The notes beneath the pieces are model-generated. The model was not told where the DNA came from and did no database searches. It saw nothing but the letters and a program-made list of their open reading frames with translations. The translations under genes and the position numbers were made by a program. From an uncultured Caulobacter sp. (GTDB lineage: Bacteria > Pseudomonadota > Alphaproteobacteria > Caulobacterales > Caulobacteraceae): DNA of 6,119 bases. Below, piece after piece: positions 1 through 5,557 of this stretch. Location of the stretch: assembly GCA_937991555.1 (NCBI GenBank), contig CALKHU010000194.1, positions 1-6,119 of the forward strand, written 5' to 3'. Numbering within the stretch: position 1 is the first letter of the stretch; every line of letters begins with the position of its first letter.

Positions 1-110
1 GGCGGCGGCCCGAAGCGTCCGGCGTCGGGCGGCGGGAGGGGCGTCTGCGCCGAGGCGACGGACGCGATCGCGACGCTCAGGGCGGCGGCGGCGGTCAGGG
101 CTTTTTCCAT
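1..110 (-). CDS. exported protein of unknown function, N-terminal 36 residues only (runs off left edge)
   Basis: Reading leftwards from the ATG at 110, the frame is open to the window edge. It begins MEKALTAAAALSVAIASVAS and continues with a proline-rich stretch (QTPLPPPDAGRFGPP). This is a classic Sec signal peptide: a charged n-region (E2, K3), a hydrophobic core from about residue 4 to 18, and a probable signal peptidase I site after ASA (residues 19-21). The mature protein would be periplasmic or outer-membrane associated. A GGAG ribosome binding site (complement of 119-122) lies 8 nt before the ATG, which supports this start. It lies 93 nt downstream of rhlE on the same strand and could be read through from it or have its own promoter. 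Too little is present to name a family; secreted enzymes and small proline-rich exported proteins both start this way. Confidence 0.72.
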   Translation of the reverse strand, partial: MEKALTAAAALSVAIASVASAQTPLPPPDAGRFGPP

Positions 111-203
111 GGCCAGGTCTCCGGGGACCGGGGCCAGGGGGCGGCCTCGGCGCCGCTACCGTGCTCCCGGAGGCCCCCGAAAGCCTTGACCTGCCTCAAG
201 AGT
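111..203 (-). other. intergenic region after rhlE with weak stem-loop
   Basis: Three bases after the rhlE stop is a short inverted repeat, CTTGA (185-189) and TCAAG (196-200) with a 6-nt loop. On the minus strand it is followed by GCTTTCGG. It could be a weak terminator, but the stem is only 5 bp and there is no real T-tract. Nearer the next gene, a GGTC/GACC dyad (116-129) overlaps that gene's ribosome binding site and could hide it in the mRNA. No convincing promoter was seen. Confidence 0.25.
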
Positions 204-1613
204 CTAGGCGGGGACGCCGCTCCGGCCGCGGTTGCGGTTGCGGCGGCGCTTGGGCGGCGCCTCGCCGGCCGCCAGCGGCTCGTAGCCGGCGGGGCGGTGC
301 CGCGCGCGCTGGCCACGATCGGGCTGGGCCTTGCCGGAGGCGTCGAGCGCCTGCGGCGCCTTGCCCTGGGCCTTTCCGCGACCGCCGTTGCGGCCGCCGC
401 CCTTGCCTTGGCCTTGGCCCTGCGGCTGGGGCTTGCGTTGCGGCTCGGTCGCCGCGAGCGCCGCCTGGGCCTGGCCCAGCGCCTTGTCGTTGCGGCGATC
501 CCAGCTGGGGATGCGCTGGCGCGTGACCTTCTCGATGTCCTTGAGCAGGCCGCGCTCGTCGTCGCTGACGAGGCTGATCGCCGCCCCGTCCGCGCCCGCG
601 CGCGCCGTGCGGCCGATGCGGTGGACGTAGGCCTCCGGCACGTTCGGCAGCTCGTACTGGATGACATGGGTGACGCCATCGACGTCGATGCCGCGGGCGG
701 CGATGTCCGTCGCCACCAGCACCCGCATGTCGCCGGCCTTGAACGCGGCCAGGGCCCGTTCGCGCTGGCCCTGGGTCTTGTCGCCATGGATCGAGGCCGC
801 CTCGACGCCGATGGCGTTCAGTCCCTTGGCGACGCGGTCGGCGCCGCGCTTGGTGCGGGTGAAGACCAGCGCGCGCCGGATGGCCTGGTCGTCGAACAGC
901 TCGGCCAGCAGGGCGCGCTTGCGCGGCGCCTCCACGAACAGGATCTGCTGGGCGATCTTCTCGACCGTCGTCGCCTGCGGGGTGACCGAGACCTTCGACG
1001 GATTGTGCAGCAGCTCGCCGGCGAGCTTCTCGATCTCGGACGGCATGGTGGCCGAGAAGAACAGGTTCTGGCGCTTGTGCGGCAGGTGCTTCACGATCTT
1101 CCGGATCGGCACGATGAAGCCCATGTCGAGCATCTGGTCGGCCTCGTCGAGGACGAAGATCTCCGTCTCCGAGAGGTTGGCGACCTTCTCCTGCAGATGG
1201 TCGATCAGGCGGCCGGGCGCGGCCACCAGCACGTCGACGCCGCCGGCCAGGGCGCGGACCTGCGGGCCGTACTTGACGCCGCCGAACACCACCTGGACCG
1301 ACAGGCCCATGTTGGCGCCGTAGGCCTTGAAGCTGTCGCCGATCTGGGTGGCGAGCTCGCGGGTGGGCGACAGGACCAGGCAGCGGCAGCCCCGGCGCGG
1401 GGCCGGGCGGCGGTTCTCGGCGAGGCGCTGCAGGATCGGCAGGGCGAAGGCGGCGGTCTTGCCGGTGCCCGTCTGGGCGATGCCGAGCAGGTCCTTGCCT
1501 TCCAGCACCAGCGGAATGGCCTGGGCCTGGATCGGCGTCGGCCTGTTGTAGCCCTCGGCGGCAAGCGCGGAGAGCAGCGGCTTGGCGAGGCCAAGCGAAG
1601 CGAAGTCGGTCAT
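204..1613 (-). CDS. rhlE: DEAD-box ATP-dependent RNA helicase, RhlE type
   Basis: A 469-residue cytoplasmic RNA helicase that unwinds or remodels RNA duplexes using ATP. In bacteria RhlE-type enzymes act in ribosome assembly, in mRNA decay and in cold growth. All core motifs are intact and in order: Q motif (F4 to Q29, GYNRPTPIQ), motif I AQTGTGKT (46-53), Ia PTREL (83-87), Ib-region APGR (132-135), II DEAD (156-159), III SAT (187-189), IV around LVFTRTK (249-255), V ATDIAARGID (301-310), VI HRIGRTARAG (331-340). After about residue 370 comes a low-complexity Gln/Gly/Lys/Arg tail of roughly 100 residues ending in PPKRRRNRNRGR, the usual non-specific RNA-binding tail of this family. The Q-motif region (SLGL...GYxxPTPIQ) resembles RhlE more than SrmB, DeaD or RhlB. 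The ATG is preceded by AAAGAG at 4 nt spacing. A longer in-frame antisense ORF over this gene is a GC artefact. Confidence 0.96.
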   Translation of the reverse strand: MTDFASLGLAKPLLSALAAEGYNRPTPIQAQAIPLVLEGKDLLGIAQTGTGKTAAFALPILQRLAENRRPAPRRGCRCLVLSPTRELATQIGDSFKAYGANMGLSVQVVFGGVKYGPQVRALAGGVDVLVAAPGRLIDHLQEKVANLSETEIFVLDEADQMLDMGFIVPIRKIVKHLPHKRQNLFFSATMPSEIEKLAGELLHNPSKVSVTPQATTVEKIAQQILFVEAPRKRALLAELFDDQAIRRALVFTRTKRGADRVAKGLNAIGVEAASIHGDKTQGQRERALAAFKAGDMRVLVATDIAARGIDVDGVTHVIQYELPNVPEAYVHRIGRTARAGADGAAISLVSDDERGLLKDIEKVTRQRIPSWDRRNDKALGQAQAALAATEPQRKPQPQGQGQGKGGGRNGGRGKAQGKAPQALDASGKAQPDRGQRARHRPAGYEPLAAGEAPPKRRRNRNRGRSGVPA

Positions 1614-1798
1614 GAATCTCTTTCGTATGCGACCATCGCCGCACGGCCATCGGGGCCTGCGGTCGGGGTGCGGGGTCTGTCGGAAGACGCCCCGCGTAAT
1701 GGCGTCGCTATGGATGGATCGGTCCGGCCCGGCTGCACTCCGAAGGAGCGCTCTACGCGGCAGGCGAGGCCCGATGGGCGCGGCGGAGATGCCGCGAC
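1614..1798 (-). promoter_or_regulatory. possible structured 5' leader of rhlE mRNA
   Basis: About 185 nt separate the possible transcription start from the rhlE ATG. The stretch is rich in inverted repeats. GCACTCC/GGAGCGC (1735-1751) gives a 7-bp hairpin with one G-U pair and a 3-nt loop. GACGCC/GGCGTC (1686-1706) is perfect with a 9-nt loop. CCGCAC/GTGCGG (1639-1673) encloses a GGCC/GGCC stem and ends about 25 nt before the start codon. I see no known riboswitch. A helicase mRNA with a long folded leader suggests temperature- or self-dependent control, but GC-rich DNA forms such repeats easily by chance. Confidence 0.4.
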
Positions 1799-1804
1799 AA
1801 CGGC

Positions 1805-1833
1805 TAGATGGGCCGCAAAGCCTTCAAAGTCAA
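1805..1833 (-). promoter_or_regulatory. possible sigma-70-type promoter for rhlE
   Basis: On the minus strand, TTGACT (complement of 1828-1833) is followed after 17 nt by CATCTA (complement of 1805-1810). The -35 hexamer matches 5 of 6 and the spacing is ideal, but the -10 is poor, as is common in Caulobacter-type promoters. It points at rhlE and lies just downstream of the preceding minus-strand gene, so rhlE would be its own transcription unit. Confidence 0.45.
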
Positions 1834-1921
1834 GGAAATGCGGGCATGCTCCGGTTTTCGGTCACCGGCGCACATACGTGAGGACGGGGCCCGAAAGGAA
1901 GGAGGTCCTTGTAGCCGGCGC

Positions 1922-2326
1922 TCAGCCTTCGACCCCGATGATCGGCGTGTAGGCTTCGAGGCGGCACTTGCCGACCGTAGTCTGCAGCCCCGGAACGACA
2001 AAGCTCAGCTTGCCGTCGCTCCGGCGAATGGAGAACTGCTTGTCCGGCTTGTCGACGAAGACGAACGCCTCGTCAGTCACGCGCTCGATCGGGGCGACGG
2101 TCTCTTTGCAGGCGTCGTCGTTCCAGCACCAGAGATTCCGGTCCAGGTCGACCGAGTATCGCCGGGTCACAGTCCTCGGCGGCGGCCGCTTGCCAACAAC
2201 CTGTGCGGTGATCGTCAGGGTGGCCTCGCAGGCGTAGTCGAACTGCCGGGGTGGCGGCGGCGCTGCCGCGGTCGTCAACAGCAAGCCGAGGATGATCGCG
2301 GGGCGAAGAAGAACAGGGTGCGTCAC
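1922..2326 (-). CDS. exported protein of unknown function, four cysteines
   Basis: A 134-residue protein I cannot assign to a family. The chosen start is the GTG at 2326, because it directly precedes a signal peptide: THPVLLRP n-region, hydrophobic core AIILGLLLTTAAA (10-22), then a PPPP stretch (23-26). Longer versions of the frame only add a charged, non-signal-like N-terminus. The mature part is about 110 residues with cysteines at 33, 67, 73 and 121, and two disulfides are likely after export. A WCW motif sits at 66-68, and the alternating polar and hydrophobic pattern suggests a small beta-rich periplasmic domain. A GGAG lies 10 nt upstream of the GTG. The GTG overlaps by 4 nt (GTGA) the stop of a small upstream ORF that has a much better ribosome binding site, so translation is probably coupled. 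Alternatively, a frameshift joins the two frames. Confidence 0.7.
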   Translation of the reverse strand: MTHPVLLRPAIILGLLLTTAAAPPPPRQFDYACEATLTITAQVVGKRPPPRTVTRRYSVDLDRNLWCWNDDACKETVAPIERVTDEAFVFVDKPDKQFSIRRSDGKLSFVVPGLQTTVGKCRLEAYTPIIGVEG

Positions 2327-2373
2327 CAGGCGCGTGCTCCGACGTTCGCCCTGCGATTCCGTGACCGGATCAT
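2323..2373 (-). CDS. candidate 16-residue Arg-rich leader ORF coupled to the downstream exported-protein gene
   Basis: The ATG at 2373 is preceded by AAAGGAGG with 8 nt spacing, the strongest ribosome binding site in the window. It reads MIRSRNRRANVGARAW and stops at a TGA (complement of 2323-2325). That TGA overlaps the GTG start of the next gene as GTGA. Five of the 16 residues are Arg (3, 5, 7, 8, 14). Two readings fit. It may be a real leader peptide whose translation feeds ribosomes to the next start. Or it may be the true N-terminus of the exported protein, broken by a 1-nt frameshift or sequencing error, since an Arg-rich n-region followed by the downstream hydrophobic core would make a plausible long signal peptide. 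It is too short to judge by homology. Confidence 0.45.
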   Translation of the reverse strand: MIRSRNRRANVGARAW

Positions 2374-2455
2374 GCCGACCGCCTCCTTTGCCTGCCGAAA
2401 GACTATCCCGGTGCGGGCGCAACCGGAAAGACCCCCGAAAGACGGAGGCTCCTCC
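2374..2455 (-). other. intergenic region with possible terminator hairpins and GAAAGAC repeats
   Basis: Right after the stop of the upstream minus-strand gene is GGAG/CTCC with a 4-nt loop, followed by GTCTTTC. This is a weak terminator-like arrangement. A second hairpin, CCGGT/ACCGG-like (2408-2426, 7 bp with one bulge), follows. The heptamer GAAAGAC (plus-strand sense) occurs three times, at 2397, 2426 and 2437. A GATAGT -10-like hexamer (complement of 2402-2407) lies ahead of the small ORF, but no good -35 pairs with it. The promoter for the downstream gene is therefore undetermined. Confidence 0.3.
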
Positions 2456-3244
2456 TCAGTCGGGCCACTGTTCCGACACGACCTGTTCGTCGCGGACGGT
2501 GACGGCGGTGATCTTGCCGGCGGCGTCTGCGCTGATTTCCACCGCGGTCGCCCAGGCGTCGAGGCGCAGGCAGGCCGCCGCCGTCGCCGGACGCGGCGCG
2601 CAGCGCACGACGTAGAGGGCGCTGTTGGGGTTGAAGGCCATCAGCGGCTTGCGGCAGTCCTGCGCCGCGCCGGGGGTCTGGGACACGCACTCCAGGGGCG
2701 GACCGCCGGGCCGGCCGACCGTCGCCTGGGCCTCGGCCAGCAGCCGGGCCGCCGTGGCGTAGGCGACGACATCCTCCGCGGCGGTGAAGGCGAACCGTTC
2801 GGCCTGGCCGGTCAGCTCCGCGCAGTCATGACGGTCGCGCGCGAGGTCAGGATTGCCGCCGCCGATCGCGCCGGGCGGGCGCAGCAAGCGGAAGGCGGGG
2901 CGCACCTCCAGCCCGTAGACCCGCATCGGGATGTCGCCCGGCTGCAGCTGCAGGGCCGGGTCGGCCGGTTCGAACAGGAAGGTGACGAAGTCGGTGCGGC
3001 AGACGCCGGAAACCTCCGTCGCACGCGGCTGCGTCGCGTAGCGCTGCCGGTCCAGCGCGCGCGTCGGCTTGGGCCCGCCCGGCTTCTGGGAGGGAACGAT
3101 CAGGGTTTCGCCGAATAGGTCGACGATGCGCTGCTGCACCTCGGCCGGCGGCAGGCGGCGCGTCTCGACCTTGGAGACCGGCTCGGCGGCGAGGGCCGGC
3201 GCGCCCAGCGACGCGGCCAGCAGGGCGACCAGCGCGGCCCTCAC
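2456..3244 (-). CDS. exported protein of unknown function, six cysteines
   Basis: A 262-residue protein I do not recognise. I chose the GTG at 3244 because it begins a clear signal peptide (VRAALVALLAASLGAPALAA, residues 1-20, cleavage probably after ALAA). It also overlaps the stop of the upstream gene as GTGA, with a GGAG 7 nt before. Frames extended further upstream are just out-of-frame readings of the ABM gene. The mature protein, about 242 residues, has cysteines at 82, 141, 186, 197, 215 and 225, an even number consistent with three disulfides. Pro-rich segments (about 50-60 and 120-132) alternate with regular segments such as the Ala-rich helix-like stretch at 155-175. No transmembrane segment follows the signal, so a soluble periplasmic location is likely. 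It is translationally coupled to the ABM-fold gene, so the two products are probably made together. Confidence 0.8.
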   Translation of the reverse strand: MRAALVALLAASLGAPALAAEPVSKVETRRLPPAEVQQRIVDLFGETLIVPSQKPGGPKPTRALDRQRYATQPRATEVSGVCRTDFVTFLFEPADPALQLQPGDIPMRVYGLEVRPAFRLLRPPGAIGGGNPDLARDRHDCAELTGQAERFAFTAAEDVVAYATAARLLAEAQATVGRPGGPPLECVSQTPGAAQDCRKPLMAFNPNSALYVVRCAPRPATAAACLRLDAWATAVEISADAAGKITAVTVRDEQVVSEQWPD

Positions 3245-3615
3245 AGCCCCGCTCCGCCGACAGGGGTCATCTCGAATCGTTCCGGGCCGAAGCCGGCGAT
3301 GATCGGCCGCGCTTTGGCGATCGCCGCCTGGACGGCGGGCAGCTTGAGCGAGTCGGCGTGGTGCTGCCGGCTCTCCCAAACCTCATAGACGAACACGGCT
3401 TCCGGCTCCGTCTCCGAGGTCGACAGGAGGTACAGAAGGCAACCCGGCATCGCGGCCGCGCCCTCGCTCATGTAGCCGATCAGGTCGTCGCGCCGGCCCG
3501 GCGCCGCGACCATCTTCCCGAACAGCGCGTACTTCTGGGGCGTCGCGCCCATGGCGAACTCCGGCAGCAGGGCGCCCGCGGCGCCGGCGATGACGATCTG
3601 GCGTCGATCCAACAT
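3241..3615 (-). CDS. Tat-exported ABM-domain protein (putative quinol monooxygenase, YgiN-like)
   Basis: A 124-residue protein starting MLDRRQIVIAGAAGALL, a twin-arginine (R4, R5) export signal of the short type common in alphaproteobacteria, with cleavage probably near MGA (22-24). The rest is one antibiotic biosynthesis monooxygenase (ABM) domain, a dimeric ferredoxin-like fold. It shows an opening beta strand (KYALFGKMVAAPG), a helix rich in acidic and small residues, the hallmark VYEVWESRQHHADSL (76-90), and a final helix LPAVQAAIAKARPII. Family members oxidise quinols or polyketide-like aromatics without a cofactor, and many have no known substrate. Most are cytosolic, so a Tat signal is notable. 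There is no good ribosome binding site. A TACCCT hexamer ends 6 nt before the ATG, so a leaderless transcript is possible. It is first in a two-gene operon and divergent from the GMC oxidoreductase. Confidence 0.82.
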   Translation of the reverse strand: MLDRRQIVIAGAAGALLPEFAMGATPQKYALFGKMVAAPGRRDDLIGYMSEGAAAMPGCLLYLLSTSETEPEAVFVYEVWESRQHHADSLKLPAVQAAIAKARPIIAGFGPERFEMTPVGGAGL

Positions 3616-3661
3616 GGACAGAGGGTACCGCCCCCCTGGCGGAATCGGGAAGCGGACTCGC

Positions 3662-3680
3662 GCGTCGGGGAAACCGACGC
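3662..3680. repeat. perfect inverted repeat upstream of the ABM gene
   Basis: GCGTCGG (3662-3668) and CCGACGC (3674-3680) are separated by 5 nt. The repeat lies 47 nt upstream of the ABM start, within the divergent region. It could be an operator, or an mRNA hairpin if the ABM transcript starts further upstream. No T-tract follows on either strand, so a terminator is unlikely. Confidence 0.45.
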
Positions 3681-3713
3681 AGCCCACTTTCCTTCGTCGA
3701 CCCGCCTTTTCCG

Positions 3714-3743
3714 TTGCCCAATCGTGACGCCCGCGTCACTAAT
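3714..3743 (+). promoter_or_regulatory. possible promoter of the GMC oxidoreductase gene, with a palindromic operator
   Basis: TTGCCC (3714-3719) and ACTAAT (3738-3743) are separated by 18 nt and form a modest sigma-70-like promoter, about 30 nt before the mapped ribosome binding site and start. The spacer is filled by a perfect inverted repeat, GTGACG CCCG CGTCAC (3724-3739), where a dimeric repressor would block polymerase. The palindrome is directly visible; its operator role is inferred. A TetR-, GntR- or MarR-type regulator would fit, but no regulator gene is in the window. Confidence 0.4.
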
Positions 3744-3777
3744 CCCTGAACAACGATAACCCAGGGAGCGACGTCCT

Positions 3778-5433
3778 GTGGCCGACCGCTACGACTACAT
3801 CATCATCGGGGCCGGTTCGGCCGGCTGCGTTCTGGCGAACCGCCTGACCGAGGACGGGACCACGAAGGTCCTGCTGCTGGAGGCCGGCGGCAAGGACAAC
3901 TCGATCCTGGTGAAGATGCCCGCCGGGGTCGGCAACCTGATCCGCGACAAGGGCGCCTACAACTGGGGCTTCTGGACCGAGGAAGAGCCGCATCTGAACA
4001 ACCGCCGCCTGTGGTGGCCGCGTGGCAAGGGCTGGGGCGGGTCGTCGTCGATCAACGGCATGATCTATATCCGCGGCCATGCCCGCGACTATGACCAGTG
4101 GCGGCAGATGGGCCTCGCCGGCTGGGGCTACGCCGACGTGCTGCCCTACTTCAAGCGCTCGGAAGGCTTCGAGGGCGGCGCCGATCCCTGGCACGGCGGC
4201 GACGGCCCGCTGCACGTGCAGAAGGCGCCGACGCCGAACCCGATCTACAGCGCCGCCATCGAGGCCGGCGCCCAGGCCGGCTACCTGAAGACCAAGGACT
4301 TCAACGGCTTCCAGCAGGAAGGTTGGGGCCCGTACCAGATGACGATCAAGGACGGTGAGCGCTGGAGCGCGGCCAAGGCCTACCTCTACCCGGCCCTGAA
4401 GCGTCCGAACCTGACCTGCATCACCGGCGCCCGCACCAGCCGCATCCTGCTCGAGGGCGGCAAGGCGATCGGCGTCGAGTACCTCGTCGGAACCGAGGTC
4501 AAGACCGTCCACGCCGACGGCGAGGTGCTGCTGTGCGCCGGCGCCGTGCAGTCGCCGCAGATCCTGCAGCTGTCGGGCATCGGCGCCGCTGACGACCTGA
4601 CCCCGCACGGCATCAAGGTGCAGCACGAGCTGAAGGGCGTCGGCCAGAACCTGCAGGACCACCTCGACGCCTGCATCAGCTGGGAATGCCCGCAGCCGAT
4701 CACCGCCTACTCGATGATCCGCGGCCACCGGCAGCTGCTGACCGGCCTGCAGTACATGCTGTTCAAGAAGGGCGCGGGCCGCCAGCAGATGCTCGAATCG
4801 GGCGCCTTCCTGCGGTCGCGCCCCGATCTCGACCGGCCGGACCTGCAGTTCCACACCGTGCTGGCCATCATGCAGGACCACGGCAAGACAGCGGTGCAGA
4901 AGGACGGCTTCACCTTCCACGTCTGCCAGCTGCGGCCCGAGAGCCGCGGGCGCACGGGCCTGCGATCGGCCGATCCGAACGATGATCCCACCATCTTCGC
5001 CAACTACCTGGCGACCGAAGAAGACCGCCGCGCGCTGCGCGAAGGCGTGAAGATCGCCCGCGACGTCGCCAGCCAGGCGGCCCTGGACCCCTATCGCGGC
5101 GACGAATACTCGCCCGGCAGGGACGTGAAGACCGACGCCGAGATCGACGCCTGGCTGCGCCAGAAGGCCGAGACCATCTACCACCCGGTCGGCACCTGCC
5201 GCATGGGCGTGGCCGGCGACGCCATGGCCGTGGTCGATGGCGACCTGAAGGTCCAGGGCCTGGAGGGCCTTCGCGTCGTCGACGCCTCGGTGATGCCGAC
5301 CCTGATCGGCGGCAACACCAACGCCCCGACCATGATGATCGCCGAGAAGATCAGCGACCGCCTGCGCGGCCGCGCCTTCCTCCCCGCCGACGACGCCCCG
5401 GTCTACGACGGCGACGCGGCGCGGGCGGCCTGA
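3778..5433 (+). CDS. GMC-family FAD-dependent oxidoreductase (choline/alcohol dehydrogenase-like)
   Basis: A complete 551-residue flavoprotein of the glucose-methanol-choline family, the usual length for choline dehydrogenase or AlkJ-type alcohol dehydrogenase. It should oxidise a primary alcohol to an aldehyde and pass electrons to quinone or another acceptor. Visible landmarks are the FAD-binding Rossmann motif IIIGAGSAG (8-16) with acidic E35 after the second strand, GMC signature 1 (82-105, PRGKGWGGSSSINGMIYIRG), GMC signature 2 GAVQSPQILQLSGIG (255-269), and the active-site YHPVGTCRMG (468-477). H469 and N513 (GGNTNAPT) have the 44-residue spacing of the catalytic His/Asn pair in choline oxidase. 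There is no signal peptide or membrane helix, so it is cytoplasmic or peripheral to the inner membrane. The GTG start has GGGAG 9 nt before it. Substrate cannot be read from sequence. There is no betaine aldehyde dehydrogenase or BetI next door, so calling it betA would be unsafe. Confidence 0.94.
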   Translation: MADRYDYIIIGAGSAGCVLANRLTEDGTTKVLLLEAGGKDNSILVKMPAGVGNLIRDKGAYNWGFWTEEEPHLNNRRLWWPRGKGWGGSSSINGMIYIRGHARDYDQWRQMGLAGWGYADVLPYFKRSEGFEGGADPWHGGDGPLHVQKAPTPNPIYSAAIEAGAQAGYLKTKDFNGFQQEGWGPYQMTIKDGERWSAAKAYLYPALKRPNLTCITGARTSRILLEGGKAIGVEYLVGTEVKTVHADGEVLLCAGAVQSPQILQLSGIGAADDLTPHGIKVQHELKGVGQNLQDHLDACISWECPQPITAYSMIRGHRQLLTGLQYMLFKKGAGRQQMLESGAFLRSRPDLDRPDLQFHTVLAIMQDHGKTAVQKDGFTFHVCQLRPESRGRTGLRSADPNDDPTIFANYLATEEDRRALREGVKIARDVASQAALDPYRGDEYSPGRDVKTDAEIDAWLRQKAETIYHPVGTCRMGVAGDAMAVVDGDLKVQGLEGLRVVDASVMPTLIGGNTNAPTMMIAEKISDRLRGRAFLPADDAPVYDGDAARAA

Positions 5434-5444
5434 CCGTTGCGTGG

Positions 5445-5528
5445 TTCGACACGCGCTCTTCGGGCGCTGCTCAGGATGACCGGATAGAGTCAGTCATCCC
5501 AAGCAGCCCGCACAGCGGGCGTGTCGAA
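5445..5528. repeat. REP-like cloverleaf inverted repeat between GMC and aldo/keto reductase genes
   Basis: Two 36-nt arms (5445-5480 and 5493-5528) are inverted copies with 28 of 36 positions matching, separated by 12 nt. The outer stem TTCGACACGC/GCGTGTCGAA is perfect over 10 bp. The inner stem GGATGAC/GTCATCC is perfect over 7 bp, and GCTGCT pairs with AGCAGC. Each arm also has its own small hairpin, at 5453-5467 (UUC loop, one G-U) and 5506-5520 (perfect, ACA loop), so a cloverleaf is possible. It begins 11 nt after the GMC stop. From memory, similar elements recur between genes in Caulobacterales. It may act as a transcript end or 3' stabiliser. Confidence 0.75.
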
Positions 5529-5557
5529 GGACGCATGGCATCGAACCGGAGCCTCAG

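Noticed and set aside
364..450. Short tandem repeats in the 3' part of rhlE
   Set aside because: They encode the Gln/Gly/Lys-rich tail typical of RhlE proteins, so low-complexity protein sequence explains them.
196..1650. 484-codon minus-strand frame overlapping rhlE in another phase
   Set aside because: Arg/Ala/Pro-rich frame-shadow of rhlE with no domain content; the rhlE frame carries all the helicase motifs.
1897..1916. Strong Shine-Dalgarno-like AAGGAGGT on the plus strand near the end of the exported-protein gene
   Set aside because: The nearest start-like codon, TTG, is followed at once by TAG, and no credible plus-strand gene follows. It is probably chance.
186..1952. 588-codon open frame on the plus strand, antisense to rhlE and its leader
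   Set aside because: The opposite strand encodes a helicase with every motif intact. The antisense product is a repetitive Arg/Leu/Gly/Ala-rich sequence, as expected in high-GC DNA where stop codons are rare.
1808..3118. 436-codon plus-strand frame crossing two minus-strand exported-protein genes
   Set aside because: It spans intergenic gaps and runs antisense to two genes with clean signal peptides; its product is low-complexity Arg/Gly/Ala-rich.
3739..5184. 481-codon open frame on the minus strand, antisense to the GMC gene
   Set aside because: It is a shadow of a well-supported GMC oxidoreductase, has biased composition and no recognisable domain, and extends into the divergent promoter region.
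5445..5528. tRNA gene, because of the cloverleaf-like fold
   Set aside because: There is no TTCGAAT-type T-loop in the right place, no 7-bp acceptor stem with a proper D-arm, and no anticodon loop; the symmetry is that of an inverted repeat.
5535..5557. Alternative ATG at 5535 for the aldo/keto reductase
   Set aside because: It is out of frame with the reductase, while the ATG at 5558 has a well-spaced GGAG and gives the family's usual N-terminus.
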